Assembly: GCA_018982785.1 (NCBI GenBank)
Contig: JAHHEN010000005.1
Span: forward strand, 124,001-188,000
DNA length: 64,000 bases
Origin: Enterococcus innesii
GTDB lineage: Bacteria; Bacillota; Bacilli; Lactobacillales; Enterococcaceae
Direction of reading: 5' to 3'
The notes below the pieces were generated by a model. It ran no database searches. It saw nothing but the letters and a program-made list of their open reading frames with translations, and was not told the DNA's origin. The translations under genes were made by a program, and so were the position numbers. Shown here in pieces: positions 48,457 through 57,948 of this stretch (position 1 is its first letter; each line of letters starts with the position of its first letter).

Positions 48457-48930
48457 CTATCCTCGATTTTCCCCATTTTTTTCATTTGTCCCTGCTCGTT
48501 GACAAGCTGCTTCAAGATAACGCAAGCGTTTTTTGACGCCACGATTGAAAAAGAATTTGTAAAACAGCGCCGCCAGCATAAAACTGTAGGTTGTTTTCTG
48601 CTGCTCAAAACGGCTTTGTTCCGAATACGTGACTTGCAGCTTCCCTTTTCGTCCTGGAGCAAAACTGTACCGTTGATCGATCACTCCTTCTTCATGGGTC
48701 GTACGAAGCCACAGCTCATCCGCGGCAATTTTTTTGACCGTCATGACGGCTGGTACCATCCGCGGAGCGGTTTTGGTTTGAATCATCGTTTCAATACGGC
48801 AACCTTCCCCGAACGGTTCTTGGGCTTGTTTGGCTCGAAAGAATTTCTCTTGTTCCGCCAATAACACACGGGAAAAGTCCGTAGATGTGGTATTCATTTG
48901 ATAACTGCAAGACAATGTATCGGTTCTCAT
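48457..48930 (-). CDS. DUF3284-family protein
   Basis: Small cytoplasmic protein of about 157 residues. It starts with an alternating polar/hydrophobic strand (CSYQMNTTSTDFSRVLL) and has the later YSFAPGRKGKLQVTYSEQ region and a basic C-terminal helix (RGVKKRLRYLE), features I associate with DUF3284. Such proteins accompany lactose/cellobiose-type PTS genes in Firmicutes; their function is unknown. The ATG at 48930 is preferred, with AAAGGAA upstream. Located between the EIIC and GH36 genes. Confidence 0.7.
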   Translation of the reverse strand: MRTDTLSCSYQMNTTSTDFSRVLLAEQEKFFRAKQAQEPFGEGCRIETMIQTKTAPRMVPAVMTVKKIAADELWLRTTHEEGVIDQRYSFAPGRKGKLQVTYSEQSRFEQQKTTYSFMLAALFYKFFFNRGVKKRLRYLEAACQRAGTNEKNGENRG

Positions 48931-48983
48931 CACAAATTCCTTTCTAAAGGGTGCGCGTATTGCATTCCTTTCCGTTTCTTGGC

Positions 48984-50318
48984 TTATCTTTCTTCTACCC
49001 TTTGATTGATCGTCTCAGATGTCGCTTGTTCATTTAATGCCGCTTCCGCTTTTTCTTCTTTCAAGTACCCGCGATCCATTACGATCAAGAATGGCACCCA
49101 GATCAAGGTCATTACGGCAACCGTCACTAACTGTAAGATTGCACCGGCAACAGAACCCGTGCCTAACCAACCAGATAAGAAGACCGGGGTCGTCCAAACA
49201 ACCGTTGCTCCAATTGGTCGTGGCACCAAGCCTGCGGCAATCGCAAAGTAAGAGATCGTCGTACTGGCTAATGGCGCTAAGATCCATGGGACAAAAGCGA
49301 TCGGGTTCAAGACGATCGGCAAACCAAAGGTCATCGGTTCAGATACGTTGAAAACAGATGGCGCGATCACGGTCTTCATTAATTTTTTCATCCGAATCGA
49401 ACGAGCGATAAAGAAGGCCATCGTAATCGAGATCCCCAGCTGCATTCCTTGATTGACGAACACGCCCATAAACGTAGTGTTAATGATATGGGGCAGTTGT
49501 TCAGCCCCTGCTTTGTAGGCTTCATAGTTTTCGATCGCTAACGCATTCATGATTGGATCGATCACCGCATTGACCACTAGTGTTCCATGAATCCCGAACC
49601 ACCAGAAGAATTGGGTGAACAAGACGGCGATCAGTACTGCTGGCAACGTACCGCCTAAGCCCATCAATGGTTTTTGCAAAATCTCATAAACGAAATCAAC
49701 GGCATTGCCCCATGAAGTAAAGGTGAACAAGTAGCGGATCAAATTGAAAAGGAACAACGGTGCCGCCCCAGGAATGATGGCGACAAAGGATTCTGCGATC
49801 ATTGGCGGAACCGAATCCGGCATTTTGATCGTCAGCCCAGCCGCACTGATTTTGCAATAGATCTGCGTAGCGATAATGGCCGTAATGATCCCGACAAACA
49901 TTCCCTCAGCCCCTAATTTCGACAAGGGGATCACTGTACCTAACTCTTCGGATGAGCCAAAAGGCAGCAGCATCAAAAACGAAGACAGTGAGATGGCACC
50001 CGCAAATAATTTGGCTTGTCCATATTTGCCAGCCAACTGATAGCCGATCCCAAAAACAACGAAAATAGCGGTGATACTCATGGTCGCATTTCCGATAGGA
50101 CCAAAAAAGTCGTTTAGAAACGTGATGAATCCCTCTGGAAGTTTTTCCGAGAGTCCGAAAGTAGCAGGCAGATTTTGAATAATAATCATAATTGACGCAA
50201 ACATTGTCGCAGGAAAAGCGACCATAAACCCATCACGCAGACTTAACAAGTATTTGTTGTTGGCAATGATCTGAGCAAAAGGCACCATCTTTTCGGCTAA
50301 TTTATCAATAAACTTCAT
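48984..50318 (-). CDS. PTS EIIC component, lactose/cellobiose (CelB) family, without EIIA/EIIB
   Basis: Membrane permease of 444 residues with about ten helices. Family features: start MKFIDKLAEKMVPFAQIIA, the IIC active region around FWWFGIHGTLVVNAV (near residue 220), and SVFNVSEPMTFGLPIVLNP (near 340), the conserved substrate-site motif. In this window there are no EIIA or EIIB genes for it, so it must borrow them or act as a non-phosphorylating carrier. Its partners GH36 and GH42 normally use unphosphorylated sugars. A LacI-type operator overlaps its transcription start. Confidence 0.9.
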   Translation of the reverse strand: MKFIDKLAEKMVPFAQIIANNKYLLSLRDGFMVAFPATMFASIMIIIQNLPATFGLSEKLPEGFITFLNDFFGPIGNATMSITAIFVVFGIGYQLAGKYGQAKLFAGAISLSSFLMLLPFGSSEELGTVIPLSKLGAEGMFVGIITAIIATQIYCKISAAGLTIKMPDSVPPMIAESFVAIIPGAAPLFLFNLIRYLFTFTSWGNAVDFVYEILQKPLMGLGGTLPAVLIAVLFTQFFWWFGIHGTLVVNAVIDPIMNALAIENYEAYKAGAEQLPHIINTTFMGVFVNQGMQLGISITMAFFIARSIRMKKLMKTVIAPSVFNVSEPMTFGLPIVLNPIAFVPWILAPLASTTISYFAIAAGLVPRPIGATVVWTTPVFLSGWLGTGSVAGAILQLVTVAVMTLIWVPFLIVMDRGYLKEEKAEAALNEQATSETINQRVEER

Positions 50319-50343
50319 TTCGTTTTCTCCTTTATTTTTAACT

Positions 50344-50390
50344 GTAAACGTTTACTACAATCAGTATAATTGTTTAGTTAATGTTTACAC
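50344..50390 (-). promoter_or_regulatory. Promoter and LacI-type operator of the galactoside operon
   Basis: Minus strand -10 TATACT (50363-50368) with a weak -35 (TTGTGT, 18-base spacer). The perfect 12-base palindrome GTAAACGTTTAC at 50344-50355 lies just downstream of the -10, at the start site. A further half-site GTTTAC occurs at 50382-50387. The palindrome also resembles a cre core, but the adjacent LacI regulator, whose own promoter carries the same GTTTAC units, is the likelier ligand. Confidence 0.65.
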
Positions 50391-50401
50391 AACCCTAAAA
50401 T

Positions 50402-50432
50402 AAAAAAAGATCAGACGTCACTGATCTTTTTC
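50402..50432 (-). terminator. Terminator overlapping the LacI regulator stop codon
   Basis: Stem AAAAAGATCAG / CTGATCTTTTT with loop TGACGT; the regulator's TGA stop lies in the loop. A T-run follows on the minus strand. Confidence 0.82.
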
Positions 50433-51451
50433 GGCAATCGATTCTCTAATGATCAATTCACTACCACAAATGACGCGAACAGGCATCGTCCGCACCCCAA
50501 GGATTTTATTTTTCGCTAATTCGACACTCATCTGTCCCATCTCTTCGGCTTTCATCTTAACGGAGGACAATGCAGGCGTCATAAATTGCGCCATTTCGAT
50601 ATCATCAAAACTAACGACCGACACATCTTTAGGAATCGATAGCCCCGCTTCAGCGAGTGCCTTGTAAACCCCGACTGCCATAGGATCGCTGGCAACGACG
50701 ATCGCTGTGGGGCGAGGATTCATTTGCGCGATCTGCTGACCAAAATGCAACCCAGTCTCTGGTGACCACTTCCCCTGCAGCACGGTTGTGAACTTTTCCA
50801 ATTTATTGAGCAGCATCCATTGGCGGTAGTTTTCTGCTCGAATCTCTTGTTCATCGTAAACGACTTCGCCAGAAATCGTCACTCGGCTGGCAACACCACC
50901 CACAAAGGCGATATGCTCATGACCCTTCTCTTTTAACATCGTGAGGATCTGGTGGGTCTTTTGGGCAAAATCGGTTTGGATGCAATCGTAGCTGGGTGCT
51001 TCACTATAATTATCCACCAGAATAATATTGGCATTTTGCTGACTGATCTCTGCCAAAGCTTCGCTGGTCATCTCTCCAATAATAATGACTGCGCCATACT
51101 TCGCCAATTGTGCCAAATCTTTTTGAGGCTCCCGCATGGAAAAGGCCCGAATCGTTTTTAAGCGCCACTTCGCCGCTTCTTTTTCGATCCCGTTGCGGAT
51201 CATCATAAAATACGGATCGTTTCTTTCCGACTCTCGATCGTGGCGGGTAATGATGGCAATCGTGTTTTGGTCGCCGACTTCACGGGAATGGGGTTGATTT
51301 TTTCTTTTGAATAATTCATTTGGTTGGCGATCTCAATGACTCGCTGACGCGTATGTTCATTGATACTGAAGGTTTCATCATTGTTAAGGATTCTAGAAAC
51401 ACTTGCTACCGACACCCCGGCTAATTTCGCGATATCTCTCATACTTGCCAT
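50418..51451 (-). CDS. LacI-family regulator of the galactoside operon, frameshifted
   Basis: Repressor of about 344 residues after repair. N-terminal LacI helix-turn-helix (MRDIAKLAGVSVASVSRIL) with a hinge, then a sugar-binding domain (IILVDNYSEAPSYDCIQTDF, VVASDPMAVGVYKALAEAGL, VVSFDDIEMAQFMTPALSSV). The frame breaks at the T4 run 51265-51268: PVKSATK should continue NTIAIITRHDRESERNDP. ATG 51451 follows GAGGTG by five bases. It lies upstream of the EIIC-GH36-GH42 operon, separated by a terminator, and GTTTAC repeats lie before both units. The effector is probably a galactoside. Confidence 0.88.
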
Positions 51452-51466
51452 AGCTGCACCTCATCT

Positions 51467-51479
51467 GTTTACTGTTTAC
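51467..51479 (-). promoter_or_regulatory. Candidate autoregulatory site of the galactoside LacI gene
   Basis: GTTTACTGTTTAC: two GTTTAC units offset by seven bases, 16 bases upstream of the regulator start codon. The same hexamer forms the arms of the palindrome at 50344-50355. Confidence 0.5.
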
Positions 51480-51532
51480 TAAATTTACATTCAGCATAGG
51501 CATAATTTCCGACCCTGTCAACCTTCTTTTCA

Positions 51533-51576
51533 CAAAAAAAGCGGAACTCCTTAGCTTTTCACTTAGGAAGTTCCGG
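51533..51576 (-). terminator. Terminator of the third sugar ABC operon
   Basis: Minus-strand hairpin CGGAACTTCCTAAG / CTAAGGAGTTCCG followed by a T7 run, directly after the DUF624 gene. Confidence 0.85.
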
Positions 51577-51592
51577 GATACTCGTTTGTTTT

Positions 51593-52195
51593 CTATTTGA
51601 ACGCTTGGTCACAGAGCACGACATTGACCAAATACAAGGTGCTGACTCCTAAGACCAATAAGTAGACAGGACCAAACAGCAAAAAGGTCAAGACAAGCGT
51701 CACCGTTGCTAAAAGATGCGCCAGTACTCGTTTAGGTGAACGAGAAAACTGATAAAAACTAAAAAACAATGAGCTGGGCTGCTGCGGATAGGTGTGAAGC
51801 AGCCTCGTTTGATAAAGTAAGACCAAGCAAAACAAGCCAAAGGTGAGCGCTAACGCGTAACTAGCGATCTGAAACAGCGGCTGCTGCAGACGGCTAAAGA
51901 CAAAACTGTCCGCTAAAAGCAGCAGGAAGAATAGACTGAGCAAACGGTCTTGCCCTTTTCTTGTTGTCCACTGTTGATGAAATGCCTGCTGAAAACGAGC
52001 TTTGCTGCTTGCCTCCAAGCCATCGTTCCGCAGTTCCGTCAACGTCTCGATCAATGCTCGACTAGCGGTGGTACTGGTGATCAAAGGCAAGGAATACAAC
52101 AGCCACATGCCTTGTAAAACCAGTAAATGCGGAAGCCAGTTGATGCCAGTCAACAGCGCTTGGTTCAAGCGTTGCGGGGTAACTTTTGCTCTCAT
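51593..52195 (-). CDS. DUF624-type membrane protein, second copy
   Basis: Membrane protein of 200 residues with four to five helices. The early motif GMWLLYSLPLITSTTASRALIETL resembles the YesL opening (given as two adjacent parts: LLYSLPLITSTTASRAL and onward), with a mid-protein QQPSSLFFSFYQF region. It overlaps the permease gene by four bases and ends the third ABC operon. Unlike the first copy it has no histidine kinase beside it. Assignment to DUF624 is by position and partial resemblance. Confidence 0.65.
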   Translation of the reverse strand: MRAKVTPQRLNQALLTGINWLPHLLVLQGMWLLYSLPLITSTTASRALIETLTELRNDGLEASSKARFQQAFHQQWTTRKGQDRLLSLFFLLLLADSFVFSRLQQPLFQIASYALALTFGLFCLVLLYQTRLLHTYPQQPSSLFFSFYQFSRSPKRVLAHLLATVTLVLTFLLFGPVYLLVLGVSTLYLVNVVLCDQAFK

Positions 52196-53052
52196 CCTTT
52201 GGAACCTCCCGTCAGATCCATTCCCTCAATAAAGTAGCGTTGAGCGAGGAAGAACAGCAAGATCGTCGGCAATAGCACAAGCGTTGCTCCTGCCATCAAG
52301 TAGTTCCACTGAGTCGTTGATTGGTTTTGGAAAACTTGCAGGCCAATCTGCAGCGTGTACTTTTCTTGGTTTTGAATATACAGTAATGGTCCTAAGAAAT
52401 CATTCCACGCCCCATTGAAGGAGTTGATAGCAATCGTGATCAGTGCGGGTTTCGTCAATGGGATCATCAGATGGCTCCAAATATAAAGATGATTGGCGCC
52501 ATCGATCTTAGCGGCTTCGATCAATTCATTGTTGACGGACAAGTAAAACTGCCGCATCAAGAAAATGTTAAAGGCGTTGCCGAAAAACGCTGGAACGATC
52601 AGCGGCAGATAGGTACCGACCCAGCCGATTTTGGAAAACAAGACATATTGCGGGATCATCGTCACAAAGCCAGGAATCATCATGGTAGACAAGACGAGGG
52701 CAAAGATCAGATTTTTTCCTGGAAAGGCCAATTTTGCAAACCCATAAGCAATGAAGGAATTTGATAAGACATTCCCGAAGACCACTAAGACGGTAATGAA
52801 TAACGTATTTTTTGCATACTGCCAAAATGGAAAGGCGTTGATAGTCTCCAAATAATTGCCAAGATTGATTTCTTCTGGGAAAAAGGTCGGCGGGTAGCGC
52901 ACGATCTCCTCCATCGGTTTCAATGACGTAAAGACCATCCACAGCAACGGAATCAGCAGCACGATCCCGATGATCGACATCACCACATAGCTGATGATTT
53001 TTTTGACTCGCTGTTGGCTTGATTTGCTTCGTGTTTTTGTCGTCATTTCCAT
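52192..53052 (-). CDS. ABC sugar permease, MalG/LacG type
   Basis: Inner-membrane permease of 286 residues with six helices. Family features: start region VVMSIIGIVLLIPLLWMV, the LKPMEEIVRYPPTFFP stretch after helix 1, and the coupling loop IEAAKIDGANHLYIWSHLMIPL near residue 195 (EAA motif). It shares one base with the upstream MalF-type gene (TAATG). It forms the translocation pathway with that gene. Substrate unknown; no ATPase gene nearby. Confidence 0.92.
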   Translation of the reverse strand: MEMTTKTRSKSSQQRVKKIISYVVMSIIGIVLLIPLLWMVFTSLKPMEEIVRYPPTFFPEEINLGNYLETINAFPFWQYAKNTLFITVLVVFGNVLSNSFIAYGFAKLAFPGKNLIFALVLSTMMIPGFVTMIPQYVLFSKIGWVGTYLPLIVPAFFGNAFNIFLMRQFYLSVNNELIEAAKIDGANHLYIWSHLMIPLTKPALITIAINSFNGAWNDFLGPLLYIQNQEKYTLQIGLQVFQNQSTTQWNYLMAGATLVLLPTILLFFLAQRYFIEGMDLTGGSKG

Positions 53053-53962
53053 TAGCTGCCACCTCCGGTATAGTGAACCCAGCGTGGTGCCAGCTTGAGA
53101 TTGATAAAGGTCAAGACTAAGACGATCAAGAACAAGATCATCGACATGGCCATCGCATAGCCCATATCAAAGGCGACGAAGGCTTTGTTCCACATATGCA
53201 AATTATAGAAAAGCAGCGAATTTGCAGGACCGCCGGTACCATTTTTGGTCATCACGTATGCTTCTTGGAAAATTTGAAAAGAACCGATCGTTGAAGTAAT
53301 CACATCATAGAAGATGATTGGCGTGATCAAAGGGATCGTAATATTTTTGAATTTCGCCCAGACTCCCGCCCCATCGATCTCAGCCGATTCATACAGCGTC
53401 GGTGAAATATTTTGTAAGGTAGCTAGATACAAGAGCATCGCGCCCCCGAACTCCAAATCTTCATCAAAATCAACGCTGGTTTCGTCCATTCGGGATCAAA
53501 CAGCCATGCTGGACCTTTGATATTGAACCAGCTCAAGAAGGTATTGATCAATCCTGCGGAAGGAGATAATAATTGCATCCATAAGACGTAGACGGCAACC
53601 CCTGAAAGGATCGCTGGCAAGTAAAAGGTCGTTCGGAAAAAACTGATTCCGCGGATTTTTTGATTCAATAAAGTGGCTAGAAAGACACTGAACAACGTGG
53701 TTAAGGGAACATTGAAGAGTACAAAATACGCCGTGTTATAGAGAGATTTCCAAAACAGGGTATCTTGCGTAAACATGCGGGTAAAGTTCTTAAAGCCGAT
53801 AAAATTCATTTTCGAAGTCAGATTGTAATCGGTAAAGCTTCCTACGAAGGAAAACAGCATGGGCCCTAACATAAACACCACGAACCCAAGCAAAAATGGT
53901 GCTACGAAGAAGTAGCCCCAAAGAGCTTCTTGCCGTTTACTTTTTGAACGCTTCTTTGGCAT
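53052..53962 (-). CDS. ABC sugar permease, MalF/UgpA type, frameshifted
   Basis: Partner permease of about 302 residues. N-terminal LWGYFFVAPFLLGFVVF helix, conserved GSFTDYNL, and coupling loop YESAEIDGAGVWAKFKNITIPL. The ATG at 53962 has GGAG eight bases upstream and is preferred over the GTG nine bases earlier. The frame breaks near 53448-53453: LILMKIWS should continue FGGAMLLYLATLQ, one base missing. It follows the binding-protein gene after a hairpin. Confidence 0.88.
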
Positions 53963-54030
53963 TCCTTCCACTCCATTCTATTTTTACTCATTGTTTGTTC
54001 AAGAAACATGTCCGCTTCGCAAAGCAGAAA

Positions 54031-54063
54031 GCAAAGCCCAGTCCGCTAACCGACTGGACTTTC
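54031..54063 (-). repeat. Intercistronic stem-loop after the third binding protein gene
   Basis: Minus strand AAGTCCAGTC (54052-54061) pairs with GACTGGGCTT (54033-54042), loop of nine. No strong T-run follows, so it probably tunes the ratio of binding protein to permease. Confidence 0.55.
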
Positions 54064-54093
54064 CTTCTTTTTTAAAAACGCTCGTTTTGAAGT

Positions 54094-55410
54094 TTATTTG
54101 TTTTGCTCAACAAGATCTTCCACCGCTTTTTGCGCATCTGCCAACCCTTCAGCCGGTGTTTTACTGCCTAGCATGATTTGGTCGATTTGTTCATTGACAA
54201 GACTGCTGAAGTCAGGCGCTGTCAATGGCACAGGCGTGATCACCGTGTTGGCAAAGTTTTCATCCGCCATTTGGTAGATCATTTGACCATTTTCATCTAG
54301 ATTGTCGTTGTTGACCAAGTTTTCGTTGGCTGTCCGATTCGCCATGATATCAAAGCTCTTCTCACCAAATTTCTCTTGAACTTCTGGTGTCGACAAGTAT
54401 TTGATAAACTCATAGGAGGCTTCAGGATCTTTGGCACCGTATGGCACTTCTAGGACGAACCCGCCGCCCCATGACCAGTGACCAGAGCCACTTTCTTTTT
54501 CAGGAATTTGAATGACCCCAAATTCAAAGTCATCTGGTGCATTTTCCGCCAAACTTGAGTAATAGTTGATGTTTTGCGCACGCATCGCCACTAATCCAGA
54601 AATGAATGGATCGGCAACCCCTGAACCAAATTCAGCTTCTAAGCGATTGATGGTATCTTGACCATAATACTCTTGCCAGTCTAAGATCCATTCCAACGCT
54701 TCCACTTTGTTGTCTGTATCGATTTTGACGTTCTCATCCTTGTCAAACCAGCTGACGCCATCGTCGGCATTCAACGCCCACACGTCAGCGCCTAAATTCC
54801 ACAATGGGTAAAAGCCGATCCGCTCAAAGTCATCACCGTTTTTGACATCTAATTTACGAGCAACTGTTTCTAACTCCTCCCACGTTTGGGGCAGTTGCTC
54901 TTCACTGATACCAGCCTCTTTAAAGAGTGTCTTATTGTAGAAAATCACTTGCGTATCTGTATTGAAAGGAACCGCATAGGCATCCCCTTCGTACTCCACT
55001 GTATCCCATAATTGCGGATAAAATTCATCAGAAAAGCCCTCTTCGATATACTCGCTTAAATTCGTTGCTTGCTGCGCTTCTGCCCGCTGAGCAACAGAAT
55101 TGATATCTTGTACAATAACATCAGGCGGATTACCAGCAGTGATCGACGACAGTGATTTTGTCCAAATATCGCCCCAAGGCTGGTAGCTGTATTTGACCTC
55201 GATTTTATCTTGTGACGCATTAAAATCATCAATAATTTCTTCAATTACTTCTTGTCTTGCACCAGATCCCCAGAAGGACCAAAAATCCAACGTCGTTTTG
55301 CCATCTGCTGACTCATTCCCCGAGGAATCAGCGGTTTCACTATTGCCACATCCTGCCGCCAGTACACCAACTGAAAAAAGCAAAGTCCCCATATAAAATA
55401 ACTTTCTCAT
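54094..55410 (-). CDS. Sugar-binding lipoprotein of the third ABC system
   Basis: Extracellular substrate-binding lipoprotein of 438 residues (SBP family 1, UgpB/MalE-like). Signal peptide MRKLFYMGTLLFSVGVL with lipobox AAGC at about residues 18-21, an Asp/Ser/Glu linker, then TTLDFWSFWGSGARQEV, the usual opening of the binding domain, and FVLEVPYGAKDPEASYEFI further on. First gene of the operon binding protein-MalF-MalG-DUF624. Substrate is not evident; adjacency to the galactoside operon allows, but does not show, an oligogalactoside role. Confidence 0.9.
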   Translation of the reverse strand: MRKLFYMGTLLFSVGVLAAGCGNSETADSSGNESADGKTTLDFWSFWGSGARQEVIEEIIDDFNASQDKIEVKYSYQPWGDIWTKSLSSITAGNPPDVIVQDINSVAQRAEAQQATNLSEYIEEGFSDEFYPQLWDTVEYEGDAYAVPFNTDTQVIFYNKTLFKEAGISEEQLPQTWEELETVARKLDVKNGDDFERIGFYPLWNLGADVWALNADDGVSWFDKDENVKIDTDNKVEALEWILDWQEYYGQDTINRLEAEFGSGVADPFISGLVAMRAQNINYYSSLAENAPDDFEFGVIQIPEKESGSGHWSWGGGFVLEVPYGAKDPEASYEFIKYLSTPEVQEKFGEKSFDIMANRTANENLVNNDNLDENGQMIYQMADENFANTVITPVPLTAPDFSSLVNEQIDQIMLGSKTPAEGLADAQKAVEDLVEQNK

Positions 55411-55651
55411 TTAACCTAACCTACTTTCATTTATTTTTAATGTACTATTTAAAAGCTATCACTACTTCTTCTTTTCAGCAAATAAAAAGCATCGTTATTC
55501 GAATAAAAAAATAACATTTTTGCCGTTCCACGACAAGAAGAGCGTTTTCTTTGAAAATATAAAAAAAGTGGGGCATCATAGAAATAGCACCTATTTTTCA
55601 ACCTCACGTCAGACCATTAAAAAACGATGTTTATAGAAAGGGAGTAACCAC

Positions 55652-56170
55652 ATGCTAGTCATTGTCGATATGCAAAACCAAATTCTCGATGAAGAGAACG
55701 AAGCGTATGTGCCAGATGGCGCTGCTCTCGTCAAACGAATCGCCAAGCGCCTAGAACAAGCGCGGGCGGATGGGGAGTACATCTTACACACCCGCGACAT
55801 CCCAATCGAAGTCAAAGGAACGCCTGATGAAGAAGCCGCTGCCCTGCAGCTGATCCCAGAACTTAAGCCTCTCGAAAATGAAAAAGTCGTCAAGAAATAC
55901 TATTACAGTATTCCACCTGAAGTCTTGATCGACATCAAGAAAAATCTATTTGAACCTGAAGAAGAAAAGAAAATCGAAATCACTGGTGTTGAAACCAACA
56001 TCTGTGTCCTTTCCAATACGATCGAGATCCAAAGCGCCTTTCCTGACGCTGATTTCACCATCAATAAAACATTAGTTGCTGGTAAAAACCACGAGTCGCA
56101 AGGACTCGGCATCTTACGAGATTTCAATGTCCAAATCATTGATGGCACAAAACAAACCAATGACCAATAG
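55652..56170 (+). CDS. Isochorismatase-family cysteine hydrolase
   Basis: Cytoplasmic amidohydrolase of 172 residues. The catalytic triad of the family is visible: Asp 6 in MLVIVDMQNQ, Lys in VVKKYYYS (near residue 88) and Cys in GVETNICVLSN (near 118). Family members hydrolyse amides such as nicotinamide or isochorismate; the shortened, charged loops here do not identify a substrate. ATG 55652 follows AAAGGGAG. It is a single-gene unit with a clear terminator. The 241-base gap upstream holds only weak promoter-like sequence for the divergent ABC operon. Confidence 0.88.
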   Translation: MLVIVDMQNQILDEENEAYVPDGAALVKRIAKRLEQARADGEYILHTRDIPIEVKGTPDEEAAALQLIPELKPLENEKVVKKYYYSIPPEVLIDIKKNLFEPEEEKKIEITGVETNICVLSNTIEIQSAFPDADFTINKTLVAGKNHESQGLGILRDFNVQIIDGTKQTNDQ

Positions 56171-56176
56171 GTAACG

Positions 56177-56209
56177 AAAGCTCCCTGTTCAAGGAACAGA
56201 GAGCTTTTT
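56177..56209 (+). terminator. Terminator of the isochorismatase-like gene
   Basis: Stem AAAGCTC(C)CTGTTC / GAACAGAGAGCTTT followed by T5. Confidence 0.85.
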
Positions 56210-56225
56210 CAATTTGATTATTGAT

Positions 56226-56504
56226 TTAATTCATTGAGCCATCTAATAGCTCGGTCGGAATTTCAATCCGAACCTCATTTTCAGTCTGACAGTTTGGACA
56301 TACGAAGGTTCCTTCGATGGCTTCCTTCACTTCCCCGTAAGCGTAATGAATAGCGATTTCATCTTCTGCCAATTCATTCGTTTCCAACGGTGGTACCATG
56401 GTTAATTGCCCCTCGCTGTCTTCTTGTAAATGAACGACCAGCTTCCCATCAAAGTTTTCATTGCAATTCGTGCAGGAAGCTTTTCCTCGAATCGTTAGAT
56501 CCAT
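56226..56504 (-). CDS. Small zinc-ribbon protein, function unknown
   Basis: 92 residues, not recognised as a named family. Two Cys pairs, CTNC near residue 11 and CPNC near 70, can form a zinc ribbon; the middle is acidic. The second in-frame ATG (56504) has GGAGG seven bases upstream; the first is one base from it and therefore unlikely. Acidic, soluble, probably cytoplasmic. It converges with the isochorismatase-like gene. Confidence 0.65.
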   Translation of the reverse strand: MDLTIRGKASCTNCNENFDGKLVVHLQEDSEGQLTMVPPLETNELAEDEIAIHYAYGEVKEAIEGTFVCPNCQTENEVRIEIPTELLDGSMN

Positions 56505-56794
56505 GATCATCCCTCCTCATTTCTTGTCACTGGTTGATGCAGGTTCCGTTAGATACTCGTAACGCATGCATACTTCACTTTAATAGTGTCACGCTTTCAC
56601 TTTTTTAGCAAATCATCTGTTTTTCTTTTTTTAAACCATTGATGAAGAAAAAACAAATCAACCGTTTTGAGCGTTTTCGTTGTCAAATCGTTAAAATCCT
56701 TGCAGAATTAAACTATCTGTTACTGAAAAGTAAAAACATGTTGTTGAAAAAATTAGTGATTGTCCGAACTTATCTGAACAAACAAGGAGGAAAA

Positions 56795-57920
56795 ATGATG
56801 CAAGCAGTAACCTGGCAAGGAAATCAAAAAATGGACGTTCGCCGTGTAGAAGATCCAACGATTTTAGAACCGACGGATGCGATCATCCGAATCACCGCAA
56901 CTGCAATCTGCGGCTCTGATCTCCACCTTTACCACCATGGCGGCTCTGTTTTGGAAGAAGGCTATGTTGTTGGTCACGAACCAATGGGTATTGTCGAAGA
57001 AGTCGGCAGTCAAGTACAGAAACTAAAAAAAGGCGATCGCGTCGTCATCCCTTTCAATATCGGTTGCGGCCATTGCCACTTTTGTCAAAATGAAATGGAA
57101 AGTCAATGTGACAATTCTTCAGAAGATACATTGTATGGCGGCTTATTCGGTTTTGGAAAAATGAACGGCAACCACTGGGGCGGTCAAGCCGAATTCTTGC
57201 GCGTCCCTTTCGCAGATTTCACCTCGTTTATCGTACCTGAATCAACGATCCCTGATGAAAAAGTATTGTTTTTATCTGACATCTTACCTACAGCGTATTG
57301 GAGTGTCCAAAATGCCGGCGTCAAAAAGGATGATACCGTGATCGTCTTAGGCTCAGGACCAGTTGGCTTGTTTTGCCGTGATGGCAGGCGCCAAGCGGGT
57401 GATTGCCGTGGACCCTGTTGCTCATCGCTTAGAAAAAGCCAGCAGCTACAATCAAGTCGAAACATTCCAATTGGATGATCTGGCTACTAGTGCCGATGAA
57501 TTGTATGAGCTGACCAAAGGTGGCGCTGATGTGATCATCGACTGTGTTGGGATGGATGGTTTAGAACCCGTCAAAGAAAAAGCCAAAAATCTAGTCAGCT
57601 TGCAAAGTGGCACGATCTCACCGATCCAGATGGCCGCCAAGGCAGTCAAAAAATTTGGTACCGTCCAAATCACTGGCGTTTACATGACACCTGCTTCTTC
57701 TTATCCATTGCAAGAATTCTTTATGCGCAACATTGATGTCAAACACGGGCAAGCACCTGTGATCCATTTGATGCCAAAAATTTATGATATGATCGCGGAC
57801 GGTTTGTTTGACCCGTCACAGATCATCACCCACACGATGCCTTTAGCAAATGCTGCCAAAGCGTATGAGATTTTTGACAAAAAAGAAGACAAGAACATCA
57901 AAGTTGTCTTGAAACCTTAG
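56795..57920 (+). CDS. Zinc-dependent alcohol dehydrogenase (FDH-like), frameshifted
   Basis: MDR-family NAD-dependent dehydrogenase, about 374 residues. Catalytic zinc ligands in ICGSDLHLYHHG (Cys) and VVGHEPMGIVEEVG (His-Glu), structural zinc Cys set in NIGCGHCHFCQNEMESQC, and Rossmann region VIVLGSGPVGLF. The frame breaks in the T4 run 57371-57374, where one extra base is present: GPVGLF should continue AVMAGAKRVIAVDP. Ribosome site AAGGAGG is five to eight bases before the paired ATG codons at 56795/56798. Similar enzymes are annotated as formaldehyde dehydrogenase-like. In-frame sequence upstream of 56795 is not coding. The 284-base gap before it shows no other gene. Confidence 0.87.
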
Positions 57921-57948
57921 CACAAATAAAGGAGCAGTGATAGCACCT

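Noticed and set aside
56639-56794. In-frame upstream extension of the zinc alcohol dehydrogenase
   Set aside because: Basic, low-complexity translation unlike any MDR enzyme, while AAGGAGG sits exactly before the 56795/56798 ATG pair.
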